From Thereva unica (Eukaryota; Arthropoda; Insecta; Diptera; Therevidae): a DNA stretch of 64,000 nt. The notes beneath the pieces were generated by a model. That model was given only the letters and a program-made list of their open reading frames with translations, was not told the origin of the DNA and searched no databases. The position numbers and the translations under genes were made by a program. How positions within the stretch are numbered: the stretch's first letter is position 1; each line of letters opens with the position of its first letter. This document shows positions 22,917 to 35,156 of this stretch, in pieces. The stretch spans positions 81,062,543 to 81,126,542 of the forward strand of contig OX465281.1 of NCBI GenBank assembly GCA_949987705.1. The letters run 5' to 3'.

Positions 22917-24711
22917 AATATCTACCTGACTAAAAATTACTGTGGAGCAGAAAATCGAGTAGCTGATTGGGAACAAAAAGGTAGGCGGGGGAAAAATGAA
23001 AAAACAGATTATCACGGGGAGTCAGACAAAAAGGCGAAAAAAAAAAAAGTCGGGAGAAAAAAAAACTGGATTGTTCGAGGATTGGTTGAAAAAGTTTTTT
23101 TGAAAACGGTTGGGAGGAAAGGATAACTTTTGGTAAAAAAACAGAAAAGAAAGCTGGTTTCGAGTATTTTTAAATTATTTATGTTCGGAGGAAGTTGCTG
23201 GGAAATCATTTTGATGCATGTTTGGTTTCGCGTCGGGAAAAATAAATAATTTCCCCACAAGAAAACAAAAAAACAAGACCAAAGAAAAGCCAGTTTCGTG
23301 GAGAAACGAACAATCTGTGGATAGACCAGGTCAGCTCGCTGGTACAGGGAGCAACTATTTCTGGACATACAACCGTGTGGTTGTGGCAAAGCAGTCTTTT
23401 TTTTGTGTGCTGGAGTGAGCCGAACCGGTTTTTTCTGAGAGACGAAGGACCGATAGGTGTTATACTGAAGAAGTAAGACGAGGCGTTCGTCCTTACCTGC
23501 AGAGGCGACGGGACATTTCCCCAACAGCCCGGCCATGTGGCACTAAAAGTGAGAGTCGTTAGAAGGCAATTAAGTAAGTACCCTTTGGTAGTCCTTTAGG
23601 CGTAGCTGAAACACAGTACCATCAAGAACCAATTACGTAAAAAGAAAAAAAAAGGGTTTCCCTGGGGGAGCAAGAGGCAGTACATTCCTATCAATTGGGA
23701 AAAATAAATTAGCTTAAAACTCAAGTATTTTCTTGTTCAGCAGTCCGTCAAGAAGAGCCGGCGTTACTAGCCCTACGTTTTAAGTTTTAAATGGTAGTTT
23801 TCGTTCAATGCTTAATATACCTTGACCCCCGGAGTATTAGTTTGAAGACGTTTGCCTTAAGGCAGTACAATTACGGCAACTTGGAAGAATAAAGAAAACA
23901 GACAGTTTCAAATTATTAACATATTTTTAAAATTTTTTATTATTACATTAATTATTAATTAGATTCAACTTATGTACACCTTTCTTTGTATTTACCACTG
24001 TTAATTATTGTTTTTATCTGGCACCATTACAGTTTTTTTGTCGGAACAATTTTAATTCAATTACTTCAATACCTTATTTACACACTTACCTACCACAGGT
24101 TAATTTTTTTTGCGTTTGACATTTTTACTTGGGATTTAGAGACATATCAATATAATTTCAGATATCGTTGTAAAAGACAACGTACTGGGCCCAGGGCGTC
24201 GTTTTGGTTTTTTGTTAATAATGACCCGTGTAGACAATTGATTCAGTCCTGTTCTTTTTTTCACACAACCTACGTATACATACACCTTTTTATACATTTT
24301 TTTTTGTTGATTATATGTATGTGAGAATCCACTTGTCTCGTGTGTAATAAATAAAATATGGCCATGTAATTAACTTTCTTTGGTGGAATGGTTGAGGGGG
24401 GGATCCTTTCTTTTCAGGGTTGACGCGGCTCGGGCGACGAGCGAAGGATGGAGGTGGTATTTAAGATTTTAACTAGACACAGGTAAGTGGTGAACCAACC
24501 GCGGTAAATCCCGGCCACACACCCCACGACCCCTCCGGCGAGCTAGACAACTCCGTGTGGCCGGCGTAGGAGTTCCGGATTTTCTTTTTATTTCTTATGT
24601 ATGGTGTTGGCTCCTTGGCCATGCTCTTCCGGGCTTGTGGCTAAGGGGGTAACACCTCGCATAAGTGGCGCCCACTATTTATATCGCGCCATTATGCTGG
24701 TACAACAGTAT
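22917..24711. other. 1.8 kb segment interrupting Gypsy-1 gag
   Basis: It separates the Gag N-terminus (ending KKSDSVQA) from the Gag continuation (AKLTVTLLNALG). GCA lies at both junctions on the minus strand, compatible with a short target duplication. Equally, GT in TCC|GTACAAG and AG in TATTTAG|GCAAAA would let it be spliced with the frame kept. No inverted ends are seen. Inside are a poly-purine/A-rich stretch near 23010-23120, a GC-rich hairpin (CCGGCCACAC … GTGTGGCCGG, 24512-24564), and TGGCGCCCA at 24667, like a Lys-tRNA primer-binding site. No recognisable protein. Confidence 0.6.
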
Positions 24712-24939
24712 AGCTGCTTGTACGGAATCAGATTTCTTTTCAAGCTCAGCTGCCACATAGAAAAATTCAAAGTTCTGCTTGAAAATTCTCCACTGCTCAC
24801 TAACATTGCCGTGTAGATTTAAGTGATCAATTTTTTTCAGGAAATCCATGCTTTTCGTGATGGTTATAATACGTGTCTTCGGTGGTCTACCACGTGGTTT
24901 TTTCTCTACCGTCGGTCTTTTCTTTTTGCTCACTCCCAT
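24711..24939 (-). CDS. Gypsy-1 Gag N-terminal fragment
   Basis: The start at 24939 opens a basic N-terminus (MGVSKKKRPTVEKKPRGRPP, AT-hook-like) followed by HLNLHGNVSEQWRIFKQNFE, the typical start of K02A2.6-like Gag capsid regions. The Gag sequence ends at about residue 76 where the interrupting segment begins; the last residues of the open frame (ILLYQHNGAI) come from that segment. Confidence 0.75.
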
Positions 24940-25083
24940 TCACTTCTCACCTTTTGTCAATTTCACTATTCTTATTTTTTGTATTCGCAGCACGATTTTC
25001 TGAATCACGTGTACACTTGCCCGGTTGAAGACTTGCAAAATTTTCTTCAATTAGTTTCGTAATAAAATATGTAATCTTTTTCC

Positions 25084-25100
25084 GATTATCCTCGTCGCCA
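25084..25100 (-). promoter_or_regulatory. Gypsy-1 primer-binding site
   Basis: Immediately inside the 5' LTR; read on the minus strand it is TGGCGACGAGGATAATC, with the TGG that pairs to the CCA tail of a tRNA. I could not identify the tRNA. Confidence 0.7.
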
Positions 25101-25272
25101 TGTATTATCCTTGGGTGTCGTTCAATAAAACTCAATGATAAATTCAATGCTTCCTTTATTGACTATCGGTATGATGGCAAATGCGTGTAGTCTTGAGCGC
25201 ATCCAACTCGCAACTGCCGGTGGCTGACTCTGACCACGGGCTTACGGCTTCTCTCTTCATACATATACTACA
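25101..25272 (-). repeat. Gypsy-1 5' LTR
   Basis: 172 bp, matches 18791-18962 base for base as far as I can compare. It should contain the element's promoter, but no clear TATA box stands out. Confidence 0.93.
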
Positions 25273-25424
25273 CACACACTGTCAATCTTTGTTTGAACGC
25301 CTTGTTTGTACGCATAAAACCTTGTGCTTGTAGTGTATGGGCCCCTAATTAATGTTAATTTATGACTACCTCAAATATTAAAAACGTTACAGAAAAATAA
25401 ATTAACTCGAGTTTACTTCAACAG

Positions 25425-25610
25425 ATTTTTACGAAAAGAGCACGAAGTTACTTATGGTGTCAAAAATCGTAACATTGATTTATTCTGGTTTGTATATGGC
25501 TACCCAAAACCAAAAGTAAGGTATTACTTCAATAACGAACTTATTGAATATGGCGGCAGATTCTCAGAAAGTTACACCAGGAATGGTCAAGCGACTTTAT
25601 TCATCAATAA
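25425..25610 (+). CDS. Unc-89: Unc-89 exon: Ig 9, first part
   Basis: Acceptor TTCAACAG at 25423-25424 after the 10.5 kb intron. Encodes FLRKEHEVTYG and LFWFVYGYPKPKVRYYFNN, an Ig with an aromatic-rich core. The donor is AA|GTTATT, weaker than the usual GTAAGT; it is required to join the next exon in frame (INK|MLDRDVG). Confidence 0.8.
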
Positions 25611-25663
25611 GTTATTAATTATTAACTCTAGTTATTACAAATAATATACAAATGAGTTTTTAG

Positions 25664-25901
25664 GATGCTTGATCGTGATGTAGGAACATATGAGGCTGTT
25701 GCAACCAATGATTATGGTGAAGCAAGACAAACAGTGAGGCTTGAAATTGCTGAATATCCTCAATTTAAGAAACGACCTTCTGAAACATTCATTATGTTAA
25801 AAAGAAATGGAAGAATTGAGGCCAGAGTTGTGGGAATACCTTATCCACAAATTAAGTGGTACAAGGACTGGCTACCGATTGCAGATAGCGCCAGAGTAAA
25901 G
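25664..25901 (+). CDS. Unc-89: Unc-89 exon: end of Ig 9, start of Ig 10
   Basis: Encodes DRDVGTYEAVATNDYG and the next Ig start (FKKRPSETF, core QIKWYKDWLPI). Phase 0 exit at AAG|GTAATT. Confidence 0.88.
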
Positions 25902-25961
25902 GTAATTTAAAGTAATTTATTAGTAAATTTACATATAATGGAATTAATATGCTGTTAATAG

Positions 25962-26594
<633 letters not shown>

Positions 26595-26597
26595 TAG

Positions 26598-27355
<758 letters not shown>

Positions 27356-27424
27356 TGAGTAAAATAAATCCAAACGTAAAATTTTAACATGAACTCTAAC
27401 AAAATATATGGTAACATCTTCTAG

Positions 27425-27560
27425 TTATCAATATGGACCAGATACTTACTTACTTCAGCTTCGTGATGTAGATTTTCCTGTCCGTCTACGAGAATATATT
27501 AAAGTGGCACACAGAAGATCACCATCCTATGGCTTGGATGATAGCAGTGTGGATTGGAGT
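27425..27560 (+). CDS. Unc-89: Unc-89 exon: inter-kinase linker
   Basis: Encodes YGPDTYLLQLRDVDFPVRL and a Ser/Asp-rich end (GLDDSSVDWS). Phase 0 exit at AGT|GTAAGT, matching the phase 0 entry at 50763. Confidence 0.85.
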
Positions 27561-27612
27561 GTAAGTATATATACTTTCAAATCAAAATCTTTTTCTTAAA
27601 AATCATTGAACA

Positions 27613-27708
27613 TCGCCTGGAAAACACGCTCTTGAGCCTGGCTAATCCACCTGCACATATGCACTGCAAGTTGCGCGAAATATCTCTTGTGGAGTTAGTC
27701 AGGATGTA
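27613..27708. repeat. Short repeat also found at 50281-50376
   Basis: Shares CTGGCTAATCCA and CACTGCAAGTTGCGCGAAA, followed by GTCAGGATG, in the same order and orientation with the copy at 50281-50376. The two copies lie close to the two ends of the 23.2 kb intron. No ends or target duplications found. Confidence 0.6.
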
Positions 27709-27855
27709 TCAAGTTTCAGACGGAAACTTTCGATCAGGGCCGTTGTCTGTAAAGAATTGTTCGGGGATGTGGATTTTTGTTGTTTCATTTTAATGATTAT
27801 GTGAAATCCTTTGTTTAGCCATATATGTATGGGATAGTTTGTTTTTACTCGCGTG

Positions 27856-28210
27856 AGTTAAAGTTATTACTTTATATTCAAACAAAAAAATAAAAGATTT
27901 AATTTTTATACAATTATTTATTTAAAATTTACACGTTTCTGGTTCTAAATCTGAATCTAGACTGACTGTTCGAACTTTATTTAATGGAAATTACAATTTT
28001 TGTTTATTTGGCAATTATTAATACTTTATGTTGATTTCTTAAAATTCCGCGAAAAATGTCTGCGCATGGCAGGAAATTACCAAGGTGAAAAAGAATTTGA
28101 ACCTTATGAAATTGTCTGTTAATCATAATTGATTTTAATAAAAAATGTTATTACAGCGGAAATTTATTGGTGGTCTAATTTTATGTGTAAATGCTTATGG
28201 GTATGTAACT
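27856..28210 (-). repeat. Errantivirus 3' LTR
   Basis: On the minus strand it opens AGTTACATACCC and closes TTTAACT, the AGTTA … type ends of gypsy-group LTRs. 355 bp. Confidence 0.93.
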
Positions 28211-28220
28211 CCTCCCCCCT
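28211..28220 (-). promoter_or_regulatory. Errantivirus polypurine tract
   Basis: Minus strand AGGGGGGAGG directly upstream of the 3' LTR; the expected primer for plus-strand DNA synthesis. Confidence 0.8.
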
Positions 28221-29770
28221 AGGTGCTAAGCGACGGCCAAAGAAACTGAATCCTTGGAGGTTCGTTGGCAGGAGCGATGTTGGGTATTGTAGATGGACTA
28301 CTGTTGTATGTTCTGCTATTCCTAAGAAATTTGGAGCACATCCAAAGAAAGGCCAAGATGATTATTACTATACAGATGATGCTGTTTAGTCCTGTTGATT
28401 TGTAGAGATCATCTAGTTGCACATATGACTCCAGGAGTTGCACGAATCCTCGTTCTGAAAATTGGTAATTCTCCAGTTTTTTAGCTTAAAGTTTTTCATA
28501 GTAGCTGTTGTATTTATCTCGTTGAATATCGTGGGATAAATGTTGATTTCGTCCCAATAGGTGTTTTCCATAGCGCTGTATATGATGTCGTTGATGGTGA
28601 TTTCACAACTGCTGAAATGGATGAGTGCAGTTCCGCTAATTTTCTGCTTATCAGGTCCGCAAGTAGTGTAGATGGTTATTTCAGGAACATTGATTAGGAG
28701 GATGTAGTTGGGCTCCAATTGGATAATTTCCGTGTGCTTTTCTCTTTCGTGGAGTTCGCAGTGAGCTTTTTTGTGTGTCATCAAATTCCCAATACATTGC
28801 GAATTGTTGGTCAATTCTTTGTAGTTAGTTTCCTGGCAGTAGTATACTCCTTCTATATTTTGGCATTTCTTGTCGAAGTATTGAATATTCTCAGAATTGA
28901 TAATTAGGTAGGGTTTGGTTGGAATTATCTTGTCATTATCTATGGGCAAGGATATTATGTGGAATATGGAAAAGGTTTCTTTTGATATGAGGGGTATCTG
29001 TACATTGAATATAATATTTGTATCATTATAATAAGCCTGTAAACCTAACAATTCGTAAATATGTTCGTCTGATTCAATTGTTACATTTTGTTTTTCAAAT
29101 ACTGAATATATATAGGAAAGTTCCGTTCGACTTAATATCTGTTTTGAAATGATGTTTAATTTTGTTAGTATTAACGCTTCTGAAATGCTACTTATATGGT
29201 TATTGAGTAAATCTATATTATAATTGATTTCGTTTAAAAATTGTATATATCTTATTGCAGAATCTTCTGTTTTAATTTTGTTTCTAAACTGGTTTTGGAA
29301 TTGGTTCAGATAATCTGTGATAATTTGTTGTTGATTATTTATATGTTTAGTGACGTTGTCAAACCTTTCGATCATTTGTTTATTAATTGTATTTTGTTGA
29401 TTTATTTGATCGTTAATATTGTTTTCATTTTTCATTATTTTATCAATTTGTTTATTTAATTCGAGTGCATCATTGGCATCCATATTCCCCGTGATACTTT
29501 TAATTACGCTTCCTAGTCCGTTAATAAGTCCTCTTTTTTTCCTGAGTCTAGGGGTTAGCGATACTAGTTTATGTCTTAGTTCGTTTAGTTTTGTTTTAGT
29601 TATATTTATTGAGTTCTTCGTTTCGTCTAAGTTTAATCGTTCAAAGTTGTCAAGTGATACTGTTATTTTGTCTATAATGTACTTTGTTCGTATTGTTTTA
29701 GTCTTACTACGTGTAGTAGGTTGTTGTGTCCTTGTATCGTTCTGGCAGTACCTAGCTGCATGGGAAGGAT
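28219..29770 (-). pseudogene. Errantivirus envelope gene, frame-broken
   Basis: The main frame (29483-28413, open upstream to about 29700) encodes an envelope ectodomain. Near 29530-29541 it has a basic furin-type site RKKR followed by GLINGLGS, the fusion-peptide start of insect errantivirus and baculovirus F-like proteins. A coiled-coil-like stretch (KQIDKIMKNENNINDQINQQ) and a cysteine-containing ectodomain follow. The membrane anchor (SIICIVIIILAFLWMC) lies in a different frame at 28443-28219, so the product would be secreted or lost. The signal peptide is not visible; in this group env is made from a spliced RNA. Confidence 0.85.
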
Positions 29771-29774
29771 CCCT

Positions 29775-31910
29775 TTATTGTTCGTCAAGTCCTGCATCTC
29801 GATCTTCTGTGCCAGTGTTAGGTGCATGATCCTGAAATTTTCGTTTTTTCTTTAGTTTTGCTTTGTGTAGTTTTTTATTTTGGGTGGTTAGTAGGGTGGC
29901 AATTTTATTCTTCTTTACTCTATGTTTGGTAAACCTACGAGTTAATTTGTTTGTTCTATTTTCCTTTTTATAAACTTCTGAGCCTTCTCGAAATTGAATT
30001 GGAGTATTTCTATCTTTGTTTAATTTTTCTAAGCTTTTAGAGGTGTTTTGTTCTAGTCTAGCTTGGATGGTGGGGTAGATTTCATTTTGGAATTCTTGCA
30101 ATTTGTTTAAATAATCGTGAACGGTTTCGTGTTTCAACTTGTCAAATTTATAGGTTCGCCCGTAGAAGATTTCATAAGGGGTAAATTTAGTAGCGGAATG
30201 GATCGCGTTGTTGTATGTAATGAGGGTTTCACTTAGAATTTCATCATGGTCGCCGTTTTTAAGCTTATCATGGATTATTCTATAAATTTCTGTCAAAGTT
30301 GAATGCAGTCTTTCTACAGGTGAATTGCTGCTACTTTGGTGAAGAGATGTAATATGAAGTTGGATGTTGTATTGCTTACAGAAAATATCGATATGTAAAA
30401 TGTCTAAAGGTTTGTTGGGTGTCTCTGGTACCATATACTGCATTTTAGGTGGGTCTCTATCATACTTAAGTGTTTGGCAGGTTTCACAATTGTTTATAAC
30501 TTTACTGATTTTATTTTTCATGAATGGGAAATAGAATTCTCTTTTGAGGTGGCATAGTGTCTCGTTTATGCCTCTATGGTTATTGTTTAGGTGGTAATCG
30601 GTAATAATTTTGTCTTGGTTGTCCGAGTCTGTAATATCCTTAAGTACTTCGGTACATCTAATGAGTTTATAGAGTTTGGACTGAGAGAAAAATTTTGAAT
30701 AAACACTTTGGACAGTTTTAAAAATTTCATCGTTGGTGTATATTGCCGTTAAACGATTAGGGGCAAGATATTCTTTGAAAATTCCTATTAAAGTGGGTTC
30801 TGAATTATCGGTTATATGGATGATTCTTCTCTGTCTGTTTCTAAAGGGCATTTTTAATATTACTTCAGAGTTTCCACTCGTTTTTTCTATTATGAATTGT
30901 AGAGTAAATTCGTTCAAAGGCCTTTCCGAAATTGGTATACCATCGTCCATGTTTTCTTCGGCTGAATGTACAGTTGTGCCGTTAACACATTCCAATGACG
31001 CGTTACTATTTCTGGCGTCGTCTTCGGTCATGAATATTTCTGTTTTACGATATGGTTTGGACTTTTCAGGTTTTATCCTACTAAGAGCGTCTGCATTTGA
31101 ATTTTTTGTACCTTTTTTATACACTATGTCGTAGTCATACTCTTCAAGTTTTAGCCTCCACCGGACTAATTTTGAATTCGGGTCTTTTAAGCTCATAATC
31201 CATGTTAGGGGCTTGTGGTCTGTGACTATCGTAAACTTCCTTCCGAAAAGGTAAGGTCGAAAATATTTGGTGGCCCATACTATAGCCAATAGTTCTTTTT
31301 CTATTGTTGAGTAATGGGTCTCAGAATCAGTAAGGGTCCTACTTGCAAAACATATAGGTTTATCACTTCCAATAGGTCCTTGCGAAAGCACAGCTCCGAT
31401 AGCATAATTGCTGGCATCTGTCGTTAAGACAAAGGGCTTTGAAAAATCGGGGTACTGCAGTATTGGATCATTATTGAGCAAATCTTTACAATTTTCAAAG
31501 GCTTTGGTATAATTTTCGTTGAGTACAACTGTTCTACCCTTTTTAAGGCATTCTGTGAGTGGCTTAGTCAATTTCGCAAAATCCTTGATAAATTTCCGAT
31601 AGTATCCTAGGAGACCTAGGAAGGATTTTATTTCCTTTTGGCTTCTTGGTATCGGATAATTCTTGATGACTTGTATTTTTTCGGGGTTTGGTTTTATACC
31701 CTCGGTGGTGACAACATGTCCTAAGAAACTTATTTCTTTGTGAAGAAATTCCGACTTATCGAGTTGGACTTTTAAGTTTGTTTCTCTTAATTTTTGGAAG
31801 ACTTTTTTGAGGCTTTCAATATGTTCTTGTAAGGAAGTGGAATAGATGATTATATCATCTAGGTATACAAGGCAGATATTGCCTTGCAGTTCCTTTAATA
31901 CATTGTCCAT
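29775..31910 (-). pseudogene. Errantivirus pol, second part: RT end, RNase H, defective integrase
   Basis: Open for 711 codons. Begins with the RT catalytic block CLVYLDDIIIYS, then FLGLLGYYRKFI, RNase H (LTTDASNYAIGAVLS, VTDHKPLTW, NADALSR) and integrase. The integrase HHCC finger is present (ETLCHLKREF … NCETCQTL). The catalytic core is not: after LDILHIDIF the chain jumps directly to CKQYNIQLH and SSSNSPVERLHS, so the stretch with the second catalytic Asp (about 55-65 residues in relatives) is missing, with the frame kept (junction near 30380). Confidence 0.88.
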
Positions 31911-33179
31911 TACTCGCTGAAAGGTACTAGGGGCATTTTCAGCCCGAAAGGCATTCGTATGTACTCGTAATGGCCTCCTTCAACTGTGAAGGCTGTCTTT
32001 TGAGTGTCTTGTGGATCCATCTCTATCTGATGGAAACCACTGGCCAAGTCTAATGTTGTAAAATACATACTTTTCCCTAATTTGTCCAAAATTTCAGTGA
32101 TGTTTGGGATCGGGTATCTATCACTGATGGTTTTCTCATTCAATTTCCTATAATCGATCACTAGTCTCCACTTTTGTTTGCCACTGGCATCTCTTTTTTT
32201 TGGAACGATCCACACAGGGGAGCTCCATGGAGAGTAACTAGGTCGAATTATACCTTGATTGAGCATGTCACCTATTTGACGCCGTACTTCTTCCTTGTGA
32301 ACATACGGGTACCTATAAGATTTTGTGTAGATAGGGATTTCGTCCGTAGTTCTGATTTTGTGCTTAATGGCGTTGGTGAAGGTTAGTTTTTGACCTTCTT
32401 TAAAGAAGATATCGTCAAATTCTCTGCAAAGTTTTGTTACAGCTTTTAATTCTTCTTTATTCAAGTGACTAGTGCGAAGGAACGTTGTAATATCGTCAGA
32501 AGAATATTCCATTGAATGATCGTAAGCTATGTTAAAATTGTTTATTTCGACATATTCCTCGGAATTAAAATTTTCGACTTTTAAGGGTTGTTCTATAAAA
32601 AGGGTTTGCTCAATTGGAGAGGAATTTATTACTTCTAGTTGACTGTACCAGTTGCTAGAATGATAGATTCCTTCTGATATGGAAAGGTTTGGTTTGAGCT
32701 CGGTTGATTTGATATAGATGTTACCATTCTGCACATCTACAGGTAGTTTTACAAGGCATTTGGAGTTCGGAGGAATAGTGTATTTATCAGACATCAAATT
32801 GGGTTTGAAAAGTAGTGGAAGTGACGCATGCATTGTAACTAAATTGTCGGTGAAGAGATCGACTTGAGCACCTAGCGATTTTAAAGAATCTAGCCCTAAT
32901 AATCCATCGAAATATCCGTGAAATCGGAAAATAAGGAATCTTAGTTGGCCTGATTGATTAAATTCATAGAAATTCTGGAGGACGACTTCTTTGTTTAATG
33001 CGTGTTTATAAAAAATGGTATTGACGATTGTCGGTTCGGTTTGTACTTGATCCTCTGGATGGATGAATTCGGGATTTATAAACGAGGAGGATGAGCCAGT
33101 ATCTACTAAGAATCTTAGGGGACGTCCGAAAGGGGATGAGATGTGGACGTATGGGAGAATGGTCCCATGTTTGTTTATA
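31910..33179 (-). pseudogene. Errantivirus pol, first part: protease and RT start
   Basis: Opens in a frame offset from gag (expected -1 frameshift expression). Protease motifs [11 protein letters not shown] and GLLGLDSL are at about 33100 and 32900. RT follows: [39 protein letters not shown] and YIRMPFGLK. The frame breaks near 31930-31945 at a run of A, one base short relative to the downstream frame, which separates it from the YLDD part. Confidence 0.88.
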
Positions 33180-33180
33180 T

Positions 33181-34809
33181 CTATATAGCCGACTGGGGTG
33201 TAGAGGCTTCGTTTAGAAAATTTCCGTCATCGACTACGTTGTTTGTTGGTTCTTCGTGTAGTTCGTTGCTGACTGGATGGATTTCATCATAATTAGAATA
33301 ATTTTCTAAAGTTTGAACGTGAGGCTGAGAATTTGGTTGGTAATATTCTTCCAAGTCTGAATTTTCTCCAGCGACGTTAAACAATTCTTCACTTATGAAA
33401 TTCGGTTGTCTTGTCGGTCTAAAGGTGTTATTGAATGCCGGTCTACTTTGAGGTTGAGGACGATTGATTTTAGTGTTACTGGAGCCTAATTCCATTGGTT
33501 CGGGTTTCTGTAGATTAGGTTGATAGGGTCTACTGAAATATTGTGGTCTTGTCTGAGAAGGGAAGTTACCGAATTGAGGTCTAGGTTGTTGAAATTGGGA
33601 GAAATTGTTTGGTGGTGACGGTCTCTGTGGTTGTGTGGGAGTTTGGGATTGAATTGCCCTTTGATGGAATGCTACTGTTGGGGCAAAAAATTTCGGTTGA
33701 GGTTTCATTTGTTGAGAAGTAAAATTTCTATTCGAGTTTGGAATATTTGAGTACCCTGATCTTGGTAACGATATAGTCTTGGTTGGGTTGTCAAGTTTGC
33801 TGTAGAACATGTTTTGTTCTTTAATACAAAATGCATAGCCTTCCGCTAGCGATTGTGGTTTCATAGCGCGAATTGTTGATCCTAATGGTTCTCTGAGTCC
33901 AGACAAGAATGTATTTAAACACATTTCTGAGTACAAGGACTTTTTTGCACTAATGACATTTGGATCTTTTTCGTGAATATTTACATGATTTATCATGCTA
34001 GCGTATAGTTCCACAATTTCGCTGTAATATTTTTCTAAACTATTATTGTTCTGTCTAGTTTTATGAAGATCCTTTATCAGAGACGTTTCATTTCTTTTAT
34101 CTGAGTAATGCAAAATCAAGTTTTCTTTGATATTGTCCCAGATTAATGGAGTACCATACATGTTGAGTACTTCATTGGCTGGTCCAACTATTTTATTTCT
34201 TATGGCCCTTAACAATAATTGACCGTAAGGAGTACCACTTGTGATAGAAATCATTGAGAGGATTTCGTCGACGTTGTCGAGGAAATCGAAAAGCAATCTT
34301 GAATTTCCGTCAAATTTAGGTAAATCTTTGATTGCATCAGGCACTCTTAGGGAATTGAATACGTCTGTTAAAGTAATTGTCACTGGGTTATTCACTGGAG
34401 CTGATGAAGCAGCATGGGGAATTTGGAAGTTATCAATTGGATTAGTCATTTTTTGATTATTAAAAGTAACCGGATTATTTGAATAATTTTTATTTTTTAA
34501 CAGATTATCTGCACCACTATTTTGGGTTTTAATTTCACTACTGTTAATATCTATTTTATTTGGCAAATTATTTACTTCACTTGTGTTAATTGGTTGCTCA
34601 AATTTATTTAATTTTTTTATTTCAACTTGTTGATCAATACTATTTAAATTTAATTCGCTTTTGCTAATATTAACACTTTGAATTACTTGTGTTGAATCTT
34701 CTTCTACTATATTTTCGAGGGATCTAATCCTAAATAAACTTAATCTATTAAAAATATTTGAAATAGGATAAGGGGTTTGATTAATTTTAAGCTTTTTAGG
34801 ATTAGGCAT
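33181..34809 (-). CDS. Errantivirus Gag, 542 codons
   Basis: An intact frame in gag position. It has a polar Asn-rich N-terminus, a capsid-like middle ([20 protein letters not shown], then [20 protein letters not shown]) and a long Gln/Pro/Asn-rich C-terminus with no zinc knuckles, as is usual for errantivirus Gag. It would form the particle core. The start at 34809 is the first ATG of the frame; pol overlaps its end. Confidence 0.85.
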   Translation of the reverse strand: MPNPKKLKINQTPYPISNIFNRLSLFRIRSLENIVEEDSTQVIQSVNISKSELNLNSIDQQVEIKKLNKFEQPINTSEVNNLPNKIDINSSEIKTQNSGADNLLKNKNYSNNPVTFNNQKMTNPIDNFQIPHAASSAPVNNPVTITLTDVFNSLRVPDAIKDLPKFDGNSRLLFDFLDNVDEILSMISITSGTPYGQLLLRAIRNKIVGPANEVLNMYGTPLIWDNIKENLILHYSDKRNETSLIKDLHKTRQNNNSLEKYYSEIVELYASMINHVNIHEKDPNVISAKKSLYSEMCLNTFLSGLREPLGSTIRAMKPQSLAEGYAFCIKEQNMFYSKLDNPTKTISLPRSGYSNIPNSNRNFTSQQMKPQPKFFAPTVAFHQRAIQSQTPTQPQRPSPPNNFSQFQQPRPQFGNFPSQTRPQYFSRPYQPNLQKPEPMELGSSNTKINRPQPQSRPAFNNTFRPTRQPNFISEELFNVAGENSDLEEYYQPNSQPHVQTLENYSNYDEIHPVSNELHEEPTNNVVDDGNFLNEASTPQSAI

Positions 34810-35140
34810 AAAGGAGCTTGAGAAATATTCAAATCTCGACTTACATTAGGACAATCCTCCACATTTCCTGGATTGATGGAGATTTTAGCAGGAAAGATTT
34901 CTTCTTTGGCGATGATCCGTCGCAGATTTCCACTTGATTGTCGAACGATGATCCCTCGTAGCTGAAGTCTCGATTTGCTTCTCTGGATCTTGTTCACTAA
35001 ATTCACAGCACACTGATCGAAATTTTTATTTACTCGATAATCCGTCGGTATTATTAGTGTTTTCGCCGTTTAAATTTCGTTTTGTTATCGATAAACCGTC
35101 GACTACTTTCGAATTTTAATTAAACTTTAGCGAACAAAAT

Positions 35141-35156
35141 CCTACCGACTGCGCCA
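35141..35156 (-). promoter_or_regulatory. Errantivirus primer-binding site (tRNA-Ser)
   Basis: Minus strand TGGCGCAGTCGGTAGG next to the 5' LTR. It is complementary to a 3' end CCTACCGACTGCG plus CCA, the tail of insect tRNA-Ser; 17.6 and 297 use the same primer. Confidence 0.85.

Larger units (their letters stand above)
18791..25272 (-). mobile_element. Complete Ty3/gypsy-type LTR retrotransposon (Gypsy-1)
   Basis: 6,482 bp with 172-bp LTRs (TGTATTATCC … ACTACA) at both ends, flanked by CACAC on each side (18786-18790 and 25273-25277). The element runs on the minus strand: primer-binding site next to the right LTR, then gag, a pol ORF, and a purine-rich tract next to the left LTR. The LTRs look identical over all 172 positions, so the insertion is recent. 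The pol resembles the K02A2.6-like group of metazoan gypsy elements. Gag is interrupted at 22917-24711. Confidence 0.92.
18504..25346. mobile_element. MITE (~356 bp) split by an LTR retrotransposon
   Basis: The left end AGGTCCCCATACACTAC at 18504 is matched in inverse orientation at the right end (25346), and the inner terminal sequence GGTTTTATGCGTACAAAC is also inverted at both ends. AAT flanks both outer ends (18501-18503 and 25347-25349), a 3-bp target duplication consistent with PIF/Harbinger-type MITEs. The LTR element at 18791-25272 sits inside it. A partial second copy of the MITE at about 62057-62200 lacks the LTR element. Confidence 0.75.

Noticed and set aside
24667..24690. Primer-binding site of a second LTR element (TGGCGCCCA)
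   Set aside because: No matching LTR pair or internal coding region around it; noted in the gag interruption finding only.
28129..28389. Open frame on the + strand across the LTR and env end
   Set aside because: Antisense to the errantivirus and LTR sequence; no independent support.
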